From: Bdellovibrionales bacterium
GTDB lineage: Bacteria > Bdellovibrionota > Bdellovibrionia > Bdellovibrionales > JAKFYE01
Direction of reading: 5' to 3'
Length of the DNA stretch: 42,842 nt
NCBI GenBank assembly: GCA_021731045.1
Contig: JAKFYE010000008.1
Span: 1-42,842 of the forward strand
Part shown: piece after piece, positions 33,996 to 42,697 of the stretch
Position numbering within the stretch: position 1 is the stretch's first letter
Layout: each line of letters opens with the position of its first letter
The notes under the pieces: model-generated
The model's input: only the letters and a program-made list of their open reading frames with translations
What the model was told of the DNA's origin: nothing
The model's database searches: none
Position numbers and translations under genes: made by a program

Positions 33996-34610
33996 CTACT
34001 GAAGAAATTTTTTGTCAAAACCTTCGGATTTTAAAAGCTCAGACTGTTGCGCCTTCATTTCTTTTTCTATCGCACCTTTACCTAAATCTTTTTCAGTAGA
34101 AAAGGAGGCTTCTCCGCCGAGAGTTGTTCCGTTTATGTCAGCATCAATGGATAAATGAGCGACGGCTTCTCCGCTTCCGATTTTTTTGAGAGAAATAGTA
34201 ACTTCTAAAGATTCTCCCGATTTAAGATTAGAAAAAGTTTGAGTGGTGGAGCCATTCGCGAGTTCAAAACCTTTAAATATTATCCAGGTTAATTTTGCTG
34301 TCGGAATGTTTTGGTTAGGAATAATGAGTCCTTTAAGCTCAATCGTATTTTCATCAAGTTGCGAAGGATTAATTTCGACATGAAAAAGTCCGTTCGCCTT
34401 GCCAATATTGATTCCCACATTTGCTGGTTGGCGCATAAGCGTCTTCCATTTGTCTTGATTTTTATTTAAATCAATTTTTGAAGTAAATGAACTGACGTCA
34501 CGCGCACTTTCCTTTTGCCAAATATTTCTATATGTAAAATAACCCAAGGCTAAACAAATGCCGACAAAAACAAGTATCAAGTTTTTTTGCCAATCGTATT
34601 TTAATGACAT
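33996..34610 (-). CDS. Membrane-anchored hypothetical protein
   Basis: 204-residue protein of unknown function: an uncleaved N-terminal helix (about 10-28, LILVFVGICLALGYFTY) anchors a periplasmic domain with predicted beta strands (GLFHVEINPSQLDENTIELKG, AHLSIDADINGTTLGGEA). It overlaps the end of the upstream HEYGH lipoprotein gene by 10 nt, so the two are coupled. No domain was recognised. Confidence 0.72.
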   Translation of the reverse strand: MSLKYDWQKNLILVFVGICLALGYFTYRNIWQKESARDVSSFTSKIDLNKNQDKWKTLMRQPANVGINIGKANGLFHVEINPSQLDENTIELKGLIIPNQNIPTAKLTWIIFKGFELANGSTTQTFSNLKSGESLEVTISLKKIGSGEAVAHLSIDADINGTTLGGEASFSTEKDLGKGAIEKEMKAQQSELLKSEGFDKKFLQ

Positions 34611-36316
34611 AACTGACCTGCTCCTGTTGAAAGTGTATACGTGTTACTGCCGGTGCCGGAGTAATTCATGACGTTGATCATATAAGTGCCGGCCGCGAGA
34701 TTTGAAAGCGTTATGGTTTCGGTCGTTCCGCTGCTTTGGTTACTACTGCCGGCCATGCTGCTAGTAGATCCGTACTGGTAATTGGACGTATACAAATAGA
34801 GATCAAGATCCGAGTTGCCGTTGTGAGTAAGGGTCAAGGTGAGTGCACCGCCGGTATGCGTGTACTGGTAAAAATCATTGTCTCTATATTGATCAGAGCC
34901 CGCGAACGAAGTTGATGGCGACGAAGATTGAATTGTATAGTTGCAAGTGCCATTGGGCGCTGTAACGGTGTAGCCGTAGTCTATTCTATTCGCTCGTTGT
35001 TGAAATGATGTGAGAATCGTTGAAACATCCGTGCGGCCCGCGAGTGCGTTTTGCAATTCCATAAATAATCCGAAGTTGCGAAAGTAATAGCTTGAAGTTG
35101 AAAAATAAACGGTCAACACAGACCAAAATTCATAAAAATTGGCTGTAATAGCTTCGTCATTATTTGGATTAGAATTATAAGCGACGCTCGTATTTAAAGC
35201 GTCGGCGGTTTTGTCTACCGAATCCCATAGGGATTGCGTCACGGCAAATTCTCTAAAATTTCCCTGACCTAATAGGGCAGCCGGAGCATCCGACGTGTCG
35301 CTATCGAGTTCAAGATTAAAAAAGAAAGAGTGCACAGAACCATCTTTATTTCCTTTCGTATCTCGATAACGTGTATCGCCGGTAAAATAGGAATTTACAT
35401 ACACGCCAAAAAAGTTCGCCCAACCTTCGCCCCAGGCCAGTCGCGCGTCAATCACGCCGGTGCCCGTGTGTGAACCTCCGGGACTGTTGGTTTTAGAGTA
35501 TTGATCTTCAATAAAGTGGCCGTACTCATGGATGATGACGGTATTATCAAAGTGATCGGTGTCGGTGTTGTCAGGGTCGCCATTGAGTCCACCAAGAATA
35601 TAAAGTTTACTTTCGCTTGGAGAATAAAAACTTAATCCTGAAGACGTGCCCACGTAAGTGCCCGGATTAAACCCAGGCTTCCAATACACTTGAGATTTTG
35701 TGGCAACTGTAAACGTTGTACAAAGCGCTCCGCAACCGGCAGTTTTGTCGCGCAAAAATTCATTTGCTTTTAGTATCTGATCATAAATATTAAAAGCACC
35801 TCCAAGAAGTGTGGAGTTTGTAGCCGATGCTGTAAGGGTACCCACGCTTTTGTTTGAGTCAGGAACCACGGTAGTTGTGAGAGAGTAAAAAACATTATTT
35901 GTCGGATCATTCAGAATACTTGTTTTTACGTACGAATTGAAAGCACGAGAGTTTACTTGAATCGTGTACGTATTTGAATTTTGCGGAAGGCTTAAACTAA
36001 AATTTCCGGAATTGTCGGTTTCGCCACACTGGACAACAGTACTGCCACTTAAAACACGAACTTCAGCACGACGTATCGGATAATCGGTTGTATCGACATC
36101 GCCCAGTCCTAAGGCATAGAATGCGCGTCTCTTGTAAATCGCCGTGCCCGTGATTGTGGATGACGTTGTAAACGTTGAAATCGTGCTGCAATAACTCGCT
36201 TCAGGAATTACGGGCGCACTTCCACCGCCACCACCAGACTTTTTTTCTTCCGCACAGGCGCATAAAAATAAAATGGGAGTAAGAATGATGGCATAGCCAA
36301 AGGTGCTGATTCTCAT
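34601..36316 (-). CDS. Lipoprotein with metallopeptidase-like HEYGH motif and PPC-like domain
   Basis: 571-residue lipoprotein: signal peptide with lipobox-like LCAC (about Cys22), a Gly-rich linker, a carboxypeptidase-regulatory-like domain (about 60-115, GNFSLSLPQ), then a central domain with IIHEYGHFIEDQ (about 256-267), matching the zinc-binding HExxH of metallopeptidases, and a downstream WGEGWANF that may supply the third ligand. The last 100 residues look like a pre-peptidase C-terminal (PPC) domain: DLDLYLYTSN and AAGTYMINVMNYSG. It may be a surface protease; activity is inferred from motifs. It starts divergently from the 36470 operon. Confidence 0.8.
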   Translation of the reverse strand: MRISTFGYAIILTPILFLCACAEEKKSGGGGGSAPVIPEASYCSTISTFTTSSTITGTAIYKRRAFYALGLGDVDTTDYPIRRAEVRVLSGSTVVQCGETDNSGNFSLSLPQNSNTYTIQVNSRAFNSYVKTSILNDPTNNVFYSLTTTVVPDSNKSVGTLTASATNSTLLGGAFNIYDQILKANEFLRDKTAGCGALCTTFTVATKSQVYWKPGFNPGTYVGTSSGLSFYSPSESKLYILGGLNGDPDNTDTDHFDNTVIIHEYGHFIEDQYSKTNSPGGSHTGTGVIDARLAWGEGWANFFGVYVNSYFTGDTRYRDTKGNKDGSVHSFFFNLELDSDTSDAPAALLGQGNFREFAVTQSLWDSVDKTADALNTSVAYNSNPNNDEAITANFYEFWSVLTVYFSTSSYYFRNFGLFMELQNALAGRTDVSTILTSFQQRANRIDYGYTVTAPNGTCNYTIQSSSPSTSFAGSDQYRDNDFYQYTHTGGALTLTLTHNGNSDLDLYLYTSNYQYGSTSSMAGSSNQSSGTTETITLSNLAAGTYMINVMNYSGTGSNTYTLSTGAGQLCH

Positions 36317-36469
36317 ACGTACTTATCGGCCTTACCAAACGGCCAGTTAATACTAAAAACACTCTCAAATCTAATTGGCTTATAAAGGAACGTCTCAAAA
36401 TGAGAACGAGCACGACAAAATGCCTAACTAGTTGTCAAAAAACAAAACTTATGGCTTTCTTAATTCCCA

Positions 36470-36733
36470 ATGGAAAAAGGTTTTAATTCTGACATTTTTG
36501 TAAGCGGTGTAACATATCATGTGCAGACGGAAGACTGGGGTTTAGAAAACCCATTTATCGTCACGCGAATATATAAATCAGGTGCTGTTTTAAAAAGTAT
36601 AAAAACAAGCTATGACGAGGTTTGGAAAAGTGCCTCTCGTTCAGATCAACGTGCCATACGTTTGGCTATGCAGACCCAACATCAAGAAATTCTAGACCAG
36701 TTAGTCGGTGGAAAAACTCACACAACACTATAG
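36470..36733 (+). CDS. Conserved small protein preceding ftsE
   Basis: 87-residue soluble protein with no known domain. It begins FNSDIFVSGVTYHVQTEDWG, a pattern I associate with small proteins of deltaproteobacteria, but no function can be assigned. It lies 9 nt before ftsE in the same direction and may belong to the ftsEX operon. The ribosome-binding site is weak. Confidence 0.65.
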   Translation: MEKGFNSDIFVSGVTYHVQTEDWGLENPFIVTRIYKSGAVLKSIKTSYDEVWKSASRSDQRAIRLAMQTQHQEILDQLVGGKTHTTL

Positions 36734-36742
36734 ACTAAAAGA

Positions 36743-37426
36743 ATGATTTCATTCTCACACGTCTACAAAACATATCCCGGGCCCGTGCATGCCTTAATGA
36801 ATGTGGCTCTCGAAGTGCAAAAAGGTGAATTTTTATTCTTAACTGGTCCAAGTGGATCAGGAAAGACCACTTTATTTCGAATGCTCTCTGCATTTGATAA
36901 ACCGACAAGCGGTATCGTGCAAGTTGCTGGATACAATCTCGGCAAACTCACGTTTGATCAAGTTCCCAAATATCGGCGCCATATAGGAGTCGTATTTCAA
37001 GATTTTCGCTTACTCAAAGGCAAAACTGTTTATGAAAACGTGGCGCTGCCTCTTCAAATTATGGGCGGGAGATTTACACAAATTAAAAAAACGGTATCCG
37101 AAATGCTGGATCAAGTAGGATTAAAATTCAAATATGATCAACGTATCGAGCAACTTTCAGGGGGAGAGCAACAGCGTGTTGCAATCGCGAGGGCGCTTGT
37201 TCATAGACCTGAGCTCTTGATTGCAGATGAGCCAACCGGAAATTTGGATTCAGATATGAGTCGTGAAATTGTCAATTTGTTTGAAAAAGCCAACGCTCAA
37301 GGAACAACCGTGGTGATCGCAACTCATGATAGTGAATTAGTAAAAAGAATGGGCAAGAGAGTTCTCACACTTAAAGGCGGCAATTTATCCGAAAATCTAT
37401 CTTTAGAAAACAGGTCGCAGCCGTGA
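36743..37426 (+). CDS. ftsE: Cell division ATPase FtsE
   Basis: 227-residue ABC ATPase: Walker A GPSGSGKTT (about 34-42), signature LSGGEQQRVAIAR, Walker B LLIADEPTGNLD and switch His in VIATHDSELV. With FtsX it forms a complex that transmits conformational changes across the inner membrane to activate septal murein hydrolases. Its last codons overlap ftsX (GTGA). Confidence 0.95.
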   Translation: MISFSHVYKTYPGPVHALMNVALEVQKGEFLFLTGPSGSGKTTLFRMLSAFDKPTSGIVQVAGYNLGKLTFDQVPKYRRHIGVVFQDFRLLKGKTVYENVALPLQIMGGRFTQIKKTVSEMLDQVGLKFKYDQRIEQLSGGEQQRVAIARALVHRPELLIADEPTGNLDSDMSREIVNLFEKANAQGTTVVIATHDSELVKRMGKRVLTLKGGNLSENLSLENRSQP

Positions 37427-38352
37427 TTGATCGCAAATACATAATGAAAGAAATTGGTCGGTCGTGGTCTCAACATTTTGCTGTGCAGGCGTCAACACTG
37501 CTTGTATTAACAGCTACGTTTACTGTGATATTTTCTATTTTCTCATTGCTAGGAAATTTAAAATCTATTCTCACAAAATGGGGAAAAGATATTCAGGTCA
37601 CAGTTTTTCTAGAAGAAGCACTGTCTAAAGATAATCTTTCTGAAATTGAACAAAGCTTAAGAGGCATGGGCGATTTTTCGTCACTGCGTTTTGTGGATAA
37701 AATCGAAGCGCGCACTAAATTTATGAAACAAATGCCCGGCTTCGCCAAAGAGGTAATTCAAGACTCCGAGTTTTCAAATCCATTTCCTTCAAGTTATCAA
37801 CTGGGGGGGTTACCTTCAACTAAAGTTGCACAGCTGCCTGACATCGCAAAGAAAATTTCTGTATTAGCGGGAGTTGAAGACGTATCGTACGGACAAGAGT
37901 GGGTCGAAAATTACGCTAGCTTTATCACCGGAATTTCGCAATCTGGTTGGTTTTTAGTTGTCACTTTAGCGTTGGGAAGTTTGCTCGTGATTAGCAACTC
38001 GGTTCGAGTGGCGCTCTCGCAAAGGCGAGAAGAAATTGAAATTATGGAGTTGGTAGGTGCGACGTCTGGAATGATTCGAGCGCCGTATGTTTTTGAGGGA
38101 GCTGTAATGGGTGGGGCCGCAGCACTGCTCGCGATTGCACTTTCATATTTTGTATACCAACTTGAACTTCACCTTTTGGCGAGTGATATGAACTTTCTAG
38201 GAATTTCTGAAGTCTTTAGCTTTTTTAAAATTGAATCGGCATTGCTATTGTTTGTATTTGGAATTGCCTCAGGCGCTGTGGGTGCGTACTTGTGCGTGCG
38301 TAAAGTGAATACTGGTTGGGCGGCCGGTCAGAAGGCAAGCCACTCACAATGA
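37423..38352 (+). CDS. ftsX: Cell division permease-like protein FtsX
   Basis: 309-residue protein with four membrane helices (about 25-47, 180-198, 222-248, 273-293) and an extracytoplasmic domain between helices 1 and 2 that binds EnvC in related systems. Late stretches RREEIEIMELVGATSGMI and FVFGIASGAVGAYL are typical. It starts with GTG 37423, or possibly ATG 37444. Confidence 0.93.
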   Translation: MIDRKYIMKEIGRSWSQHFAVQASTLLVLTATFTVIFSIFSLLGNLKSILTKWGKDIQVTVFLEEALSKDNLSEIEQSLRGMGDFSSLRFVDKIEARTKFMKQMPGFAKEVIQDSEFSNPFPSSYQLGGLPSTKVAQLPDIAKKISVLAGVEDVSYGQEWVENYASFITGISQSGWFLVVTLALGSLLVISNSVRVALSQRREEIEIMELVGATSGMIRAPYVFEGAVMGGAAALLAIALSYFVYQLELHLLASDMNFLGISEVFSFFKIESALLLFVFGIASGAVGAYLCVRKVNTGWAAGQKASHSQ

Positions 38353-39473
38353 TACGAGTTGCTTTAACTCTGATAACGATATTTTCTGTTTCAGCTTTTG
38401 CCGGCGAGGAGACTCTTATTACTAAGCTCGCACAAAAACTGACGGAAGAAAAAGATCAGCTCTTAGAAAAAGAGCAGCAAAAGCGCAACGTTCTTGGAGA
38501 ACTATACTCCGTGAATAAAAATCTTAAAAAAATTAACGGAGAGCGAAGTAAAATTGAACAAAACTTCAAGCGTGCGGGTGAAAACGTAAATGCGTTGATG
38601 CTGATTATTTCACAACTTGATGAAAAAATAAAAATTCAAAGGCAACACATTAGAATACGAATGAAAGTCCTCTCAAAACTTCAAGGGCAAAATGTTGCAC
38701 GCCTTGTGTTTGCAAGCCAAAGCTCTGGTGAATTAGACGTAAACTTGAAAACGATTCGCATTATTACTGAAAAAGACTATCGGTTGCTTAAAAATTATCA
38801 AGAAAACATTCGAGTTTATCGCGCTCAAAAAAGAAAACTTGATGTACAAGAAAAAAAGTATGCATCTCTTAAAAAGAGTTTAGATGAAAAAGAGCACAGT
38901 TTGGCTGTCGAAGTCGACCGAAAAAATATGATGCTAAAGTCTATTGATTCGAGCCGTCTATTGCACATTACGAAGTTAAAGCGTTTACGTTTGCAGGGAG
39001 AAAGCACGGCTTCTAGTGAGCTTGAATTAAGAAAAATTAAAGCAACAGAAGACCTCTTGAAGCCCCAAATGTTTGAGCAAAAAGGTGTTTTGCAAATGCC
39101 TGTTCAAGGCTCGGTCATTCAAAAGTACGGTTTTTATGAAGATCGCCAATCGAAAACAAAAATTCGTTTTAAAGGCCAACTCTTCGATGCAAAACAAGGG
39201 GCCGCGGTTAAATCTGTATTTTCTGGTAAGGTAGTTTTTGTGGGTTGGCTGGATGGATATGGTCCCACAATCATAGTCGATCATGGTGATCAATATTTTA
39301 CGGTATACGGAAACAGCGCGGGCATAGAGGTTAAAGTGGGGGATGCGGTAAAGGCAGGCTCTACATTAGGATATGCCAGCGATAATGCGAGTTTTTTAGG
39401 TAAAGGTTTATATTTTGAATTAAGGCACTTTTCTGAGCCAGAAGATCCAGCAGATTGGATTAAGGGGAGCTAA
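38349..39473 (+). CDS. envC: EnvC-like murein hydrolase activator
   Basis: 374-residue exported protein: signal peptide (about 1-19), a long coiled coil (about 25-240) and a C-terminal LytM/M23 domain. The domain keeps the fold-defining FSGKVVFVGWLDGYGPTIIVDHG but lacks the zinc ligands HxxxD and the final HxH, so it should be an activator of amidases, not a peptidase itself, as in E. coli EnvC. It follows ftsX with a 4-nt overlap. Confidence 0.9.
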   Translation: MIRVALTLITIFSVSAFAGEETLITKLAQKLTEEKDQLLEKEQQKRNVLGELYSVNKNLKKINGERSKIEQNFKRAGENVNALMLIISQLDEKIKIQRQHIRIRMKVLSKLQGQNVARLVFASQSSGELDVNLKTIRIITEKDYRLLKNYQENIRVYRAQKRKLDVQEKKYASLKKSLDEKEHSLAVEVDRKNMMLKSIDSSRLLHITKLKRLRLQGESTASSELELRKIKATEDLLKPQMFEQKGVLQMPVQGSVIQKYGFYEDRQSKTKIRFKGQLFDAKQGAAVKSVFSGKVVFVGWLDGYGPTIIVDHGDQYFTVYGNSAGIEVKVGDAVKAGSTLGYASDNASFLGKGLYFELRHFSEPEDPADWIKGS

Positions 39474-39475
39474 TA

Positions 39476-40849
39476 ATGTCGAGGATCACAAGAATAACAA
39501 TAGTATTTGTCGCAACCCTGATCATCAGTATCGGCGGTTTAATTTTAGGTGCTTCAACCTCGCAAACGGTTTTGGCGGTAGCAAAGGATCGCTACGAAAA
39601 ACTGCAGATTTTTACAAAAGTACTGAATCTCGTACAGCAATATTACGTTGATGATGTTGATACCGAAAAATTAATCTATGGAGGCATTAAGGGAATGTTA
39701 GAGGCATTAGATCCTCATACAAATTTTTTGCCCCCAGATGTTTTTAAGGAATTTGAAACTGAAACCAGCGGAGAATTTGGTGGAATCGGTATCGAAATTA
39801 CTGTGCAAAACGAAGTTTTAACCGTTATTTCTCCAATAGAAGATACACCCGCCTGGGAAGCCGGAATTAAAGCGGGCGATCGTATTGTCGAAATCAATGG
39901 CGAAAGTACAAAAGGTTTAAGCCTTGTTGAAGCCGCCCAAAAAATGCGAGGGAAACTCGGTCAGCCTGTACGCATGAGTGTTTTTCGAAAAGGTTTTGAA
40001 AAGCCTCAAGAGTTTGCGATTAAGAGAGCCAAAATAAAAATTAAATCTGCTAAGTATGTCGATTTTCAAGACGGCTATGCGTACGTAAGGCTCACAAGCT
40101 TTATAGAAAACACATTTGACGATTTAGATAAAGCTCTCAAAGAACATGATAAAAAGAATAAAGGCATTAAAGGACTCGTGATCGATCTTCGAAATAATCC
40201 AGGCGGGCTGCTTGATCAAGCCATAAAGATTAGTGATTTGTTCTTAAACGAAGGCACGATTGTGAGTACAATTGGTCGTAATGCTAACGAAAAGGAAGTC
40301 GTTTACGCTAAAAAAGAGGGAACGCTTCCGGCTTTTCCGATTATTATTTTAATAAACGAATACTCTGCAAGTGCGAGTGAAATTTTAGCCGGTGCTTTGC
40401 AAGATAATGGACGCGCAGCAATTATGGGTCAGCGCTCTTTCGGCAAAGGTTCAGTGCAATCGGTGGTTAAATTAGGTGATGGCTCGGGATTAAAATTAAC
40501 CGTCGCCCGTTACTATACGCCTAAGGGCATTTCGATTCAAGCTGAGGGAATTAATCCAGATATTATTGTGGAAAATGTGAATCCAGAAGCCTTTGAAAAG
40601 GCCGTCATTAAACGAGAAAATATTCGTCGCGAAAAAGATATTAAAGGTCATTTGCTAGGCGAAAAAGAAAAGAAAAAGAGAAAAGATTCTGACGAAGCTG
40701 ACGAAGAAGCGAGTTACTGGGCGAGCCAAGATAAAGATGCTGCTAATAAACCGCTTTCAACAAGAGACCAAATGCTAAAAAGCGACTTCCAAGCACAACA
40801 AGCTTACAATTACCTGCGCGCCTGGAAAGTATTCAAAAAATTTGAATAG
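39476..40849 (+). CDS. ctpA: C-terminal processing peptidase (S41 family)
   Basis: 457-residue periplasmic protease: N-terminal membrane/signal helix (about 7-27), a PDZ domain (about 105-185) and the S41 protease domain with catalytic Ser299 in YSASASEI and Lys324 in SFGKGSVQ. It cleaves C-termini of periplasmic proteins, often murein endopeptidases. A charged tail of about 70 residues (KEKKKRKDSDEADEE) follows. It starts 2 nt after the EnvC-like gene. Confidence 0.94.
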   Translation: MSRITRITIVFVATLIISIGGLILGASTSQTVLAVAKDRYEKLQIFTKVLNLVQQYYVDDVDTEKLIYGGIKGMLEALDPHTNFLPPDVFKEFETETSGEFGGIGIEITVQNEVLTVISPIEDTPAWEAGIKAGDRIVEINGESTKGLSLVEAAQKMRGKLGQPVRMSVFRKGFEKPQEFAIKRAKIKIKSAKYVDFQDGYAYVRLTSFIENTFDDLDKALKEHDKKNKGIKGLVIDLRNNPGGLLDQAIKISDLFLNEGTIVSTIGRNANEKEVVYAKKEGTLPAFPIIILINEYSASASEILAGALQDNGRAAIMGQRSFGKGSVQSVVKLGDGSGLKLTVARYYTPKGISIQAEGINPDIIVENVNPEAFEKAVIKRENIRREKDIKGHLLGEKEKKKRKDSDEADEEASYWASQDKDAANKPLSTRDQMLKSDFQAQQAYNYLRAWKVFKKFE

Positions 40850-40943
40850 TATCGGGAGGCGTCTATGGGGCGCTTTCAATAATTTCAAAGTTTTAGATTA
40901 TCCGTATTCAATAGAATTCTTACATTCGCTTATACAAGTGACT

Positions 40944-41200
40944 CCTTGAGCCCGTTCCGTTTTGGCCGACTTTGAGGTGGGTAAAAATATTTGCCCGGAA
41001 TTGGCGTGGCGTCTTCAAGGGGGCGTTGGAGCCCCGCCAGCCGCCTGCTTGGTTTTTAGGTAAAATATTTTTTGGGTCAGCTGTTTCGTATTTTTGGCGA
41101 CGGAGGGTTAGAGAGGGATTGGGTTGAGGTTTGGAGGTCGGTGCTGGAAATGTGAGATAAGATTGCGTTGATAAGTATATTTACCTGTCGTGCGACAGGT
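40944..41200 (+). repeat. 257-bp direct repeat, copy 1
   Basis: Gene-free stretch 40850-41812. The copy starts CCTTGAGCCCGTTCC and ends with the palindrome ACCTGTCGTGCGACAGGT. Copy 2 (41301-41557) has exactly the same length with scattered substitutions, best conserved at the end (TGAGATAAGATTGCGTTGAT then the palindrome). Both hold a hairpin GGGGC-GTTGGA-GCCCC. No coding frame is convincing. A strong ribosome-binding site with a 5-codon frame lies before it at 40854-40882. Confidence 0.85.
41183..41200. repeat. Palindrome ACCTGTCG-TG-CGACAGGT, site 1
   Basis: Two 8-nt arms that are exact reverse complements around TG; ends direct repeat copy 1. The same motif recurs at 41540, 42442 and 42667. 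Confidence 0.85.
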
Positions 41201-41215
41201 GAATTTTAGGCTTTA

Positions 41216-41351
41216 AAGTTCTAGCGGCTTGGAAAAGTTTTTTTGTTGTCTAGAGTTTTAATGTGAAAGCTTGGCGGGCGGGCGTGGCCCTTAAATGGGC
41301 CCTTGAGCCCGTGCCGTTTTGGCCAACTTTGAGGTGGGAAAAAATATTTTA
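41216..41351 (+). repeat. Left arm of inverted repeat flanking the HNH gene
   Basis: From AAGTTCTAGCGGCT to AAAAATATTTTA, this segment is matched in reverse complement by 42698-42832. Conserved blocks include GGGCGTGGCCCTTAAATGGG and CCCTTGAGCCCGT. GGCCC-TTAAAT-GGGCC forms a hairpin inside it. Confidence 0.8.
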
Positions 41352-41557
41352 ATTAGGTTGATCAAAGCGGCTTCAAGGGGGCGTTGGAGCCCCAACAGCC
41401 GCCAGTTGGGTTTTACGTTAAAATATTTTTTGGATCAGTTGTTTCGTGTTTTTAGTGACGGAGTGTTAGTGAGAGATTGTGTGAGATTTGGAGATTGGTG
41501 TTGGAAGTGTGAGATAAGATTGCGTTGATAAGTATATTTACCTGTCGTGCGACAGGT
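41301..41557 (+). repeat. 257-bp direct repeat, copy 2
   Basis: Second copy, begins CCTTGAGCCCGTGCC and ends in the same palindrome at 41540-41557. It lies nearer the HNH gene; its first 50 bases also form part of the left inverted arm. From 41558 to 41812 the DNA is T-rich, with no gene and no firm promoter seen. Confidence 0.85.
41540..41557. repeat. Palindrome ACCTGTCG-TG-CGACAGGT, site 2
   Basis: Identical to site 1; ends direct repeat copy 2 and is the nearest one upstream of the HNH gene. Confidence 0.85.
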
Positions 41558-41812
41558 GATTCTTTTTAAATAATTATTTGTTTTGTTTTAAAAAATACTT
41601 GACGAGTTTTTTTGTTTTTATTCGCTTGATTGCAAAGTTTAAATGGGTGTTTGTTTTTGTTTTGGTGGTTTTGCTTTTATCTTTTAATCTCTAGCGCGTA
41701 ATAAAGTTATAGCTGCATTTTAAATTAATCCGTTACAAGTTTTATATTTGCTAAAAATGATATTTTAAAACCTATGTTATGGTTTCTTTCTGATTTTAAG
41801 GAGAGATTCTTC

Positions 41813-42634
41813 ATGACAGATTCTTTAGAAAAAAATATGCAGCTTGAGATTCATCAAAGGGCTCTTGGGATTGTTGAACGTTATAAACGGGTTGAAGCTG
41901 AGCTTCTTGATATTTTACAACAAGCAGATGAGTACCGGGTTTACTATCTTTTTGAATGTAAGAATCTTCATGAGTACGCTATGAATATCTTAAAGCTTTC
42001 TGAAAGCGTTGCGTTTAACTTTATTACCGTTGCTCGTAAGGCTAAAGAAGTTCCGGAGCTTAAAGTTATTATTGAGTCTGGGGTTTTGAGTGTGTCAAAG
42101 GCTCGAAAGATTACTCCTGTGCTCAACTCAAGTAATCAAAAAGAGTGGCTGCAGATGGCCGTTGAATTGCCTCAGCGTAAACTTGAGCAAAATGTCGCTA
42201 AGGCTTTTCCTAAACATGCTGTCCCTGAACGAATGAAGTTTGTAAGTGAGGATCGACTTAATCTACAACTTGGTATTTCAGAATTATTAAGTAAGAAACT
42301 TAAACGAGCGCAAGATCTTGAATCGCAAAAAAAGCGAAAGTCTGTGAGCCTTGAAGAGACTCTTGAAGCGTTGCTGGATCTTTATCTTGAAAAGCAAGAT
42401 CCGGTACAAAAATCTGAAAAGCTAAAAAACCGAAAGAATCTATCTGTCGCACGACAGGTGATTTTGCGAGATCGTGGACAGTGCACATTTATCCGTAAAA
42501 ACGGGGATCGCTGTAAAGATCAGAGGTGGATTGATACCCATCACGTGATTCCCAAAAACTTAGGAGGTTCAAATTCGCTCGAGAATCTAGCCACCCTTTG
42601 CTCTGGGCATCATAGGCTTATGCATGCTCATTAA
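41813..42634 (+). CDS. HNH endonuclease
   Basis: 273-residue protein with a helical N-terminal part (about 1-200) resembling the region in front of HNH domains of the DUF222/13E12 kind, and a C-terminal HNH domain: CTFIRKNGDRC (224-234), DTHHVIPKNLGG (241-252), NLATLC (258-263) and HHRLMH (266-271). Metal and catalytic residues are all present, so the nuclease should be active. The start ATG 41813 has AAGGAGAG upstream; an in-frame ATG at 41774 is less likely. Flanking inverted repeats and an internal copy of the flanking palindrome link it to the repeats. Mobile nature is inferred. Confidence 0.85.
   Translation: MTDSLEKNMQLEIHQRALGIVERYKRVEAELLDILQQADEYRVYYLFECKNLHEYAMNILKLSESVAFNFITVARKAKEVPELKVIIESGVLSVSKARKITPVLNSSNQKEWLQMAVELPQRKLEQNVAKAFPKHAVPERMKFVSEDRLNLQLGISELLSKKLKRAQDLESQKKRKSVSLEETLEALLDLYLEKQDPVQKSEKLKNRKNLSVARQVILRDRGQCTFIRKNGDRCKDQRWIDTHHVIPKNLGGSNSLENLATLCSGHHRLMHAH
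42442..42459. repeat. Palindrome inside the HNH gene, site 3
   Basis: ATCTGTCG-CA-CGACAGGT differs from sites 1 and 2 at one arm position and in the two-base centre. It lies within the coding sequence (codons for LSVARQV, about residues 210-216), just before the HNH domain. Confidence 0.85.
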
Positions 42635-42666
42635 TATTAAAGCCAAAAATACCTCGGCAAGAATTC

Positions 42667-42684
42667 TCCTGTCGCGCGACAGGT
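42667..42684. repeat. Palindrome TCCTGTCG-CG-CGACAGGT, site 4
   Basis: The core CCTGTCGCGCGACAGG is a perfect 16-bp palindrome. It lies 33 nt after the HNH stop, just inside the right inverted arm. Confidence 0.85.
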
Positions 42685-42697
42685 AATTTCCATCATC

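Noticed and set aside
38349-39473. EnvC-like protein missing LytM zinc ligands as a broken peptidase
   Set aside because: Loss of zinc ligands is normal for EnvC-type amidase activators encoded with FtsEX, so it is not a defect.
41319-41528. Open frame inside direct repeat copy 2
   Set aside because: It is not preserved in copy 1, where the corresponding stretch differs, and the sequence is low in coding character.
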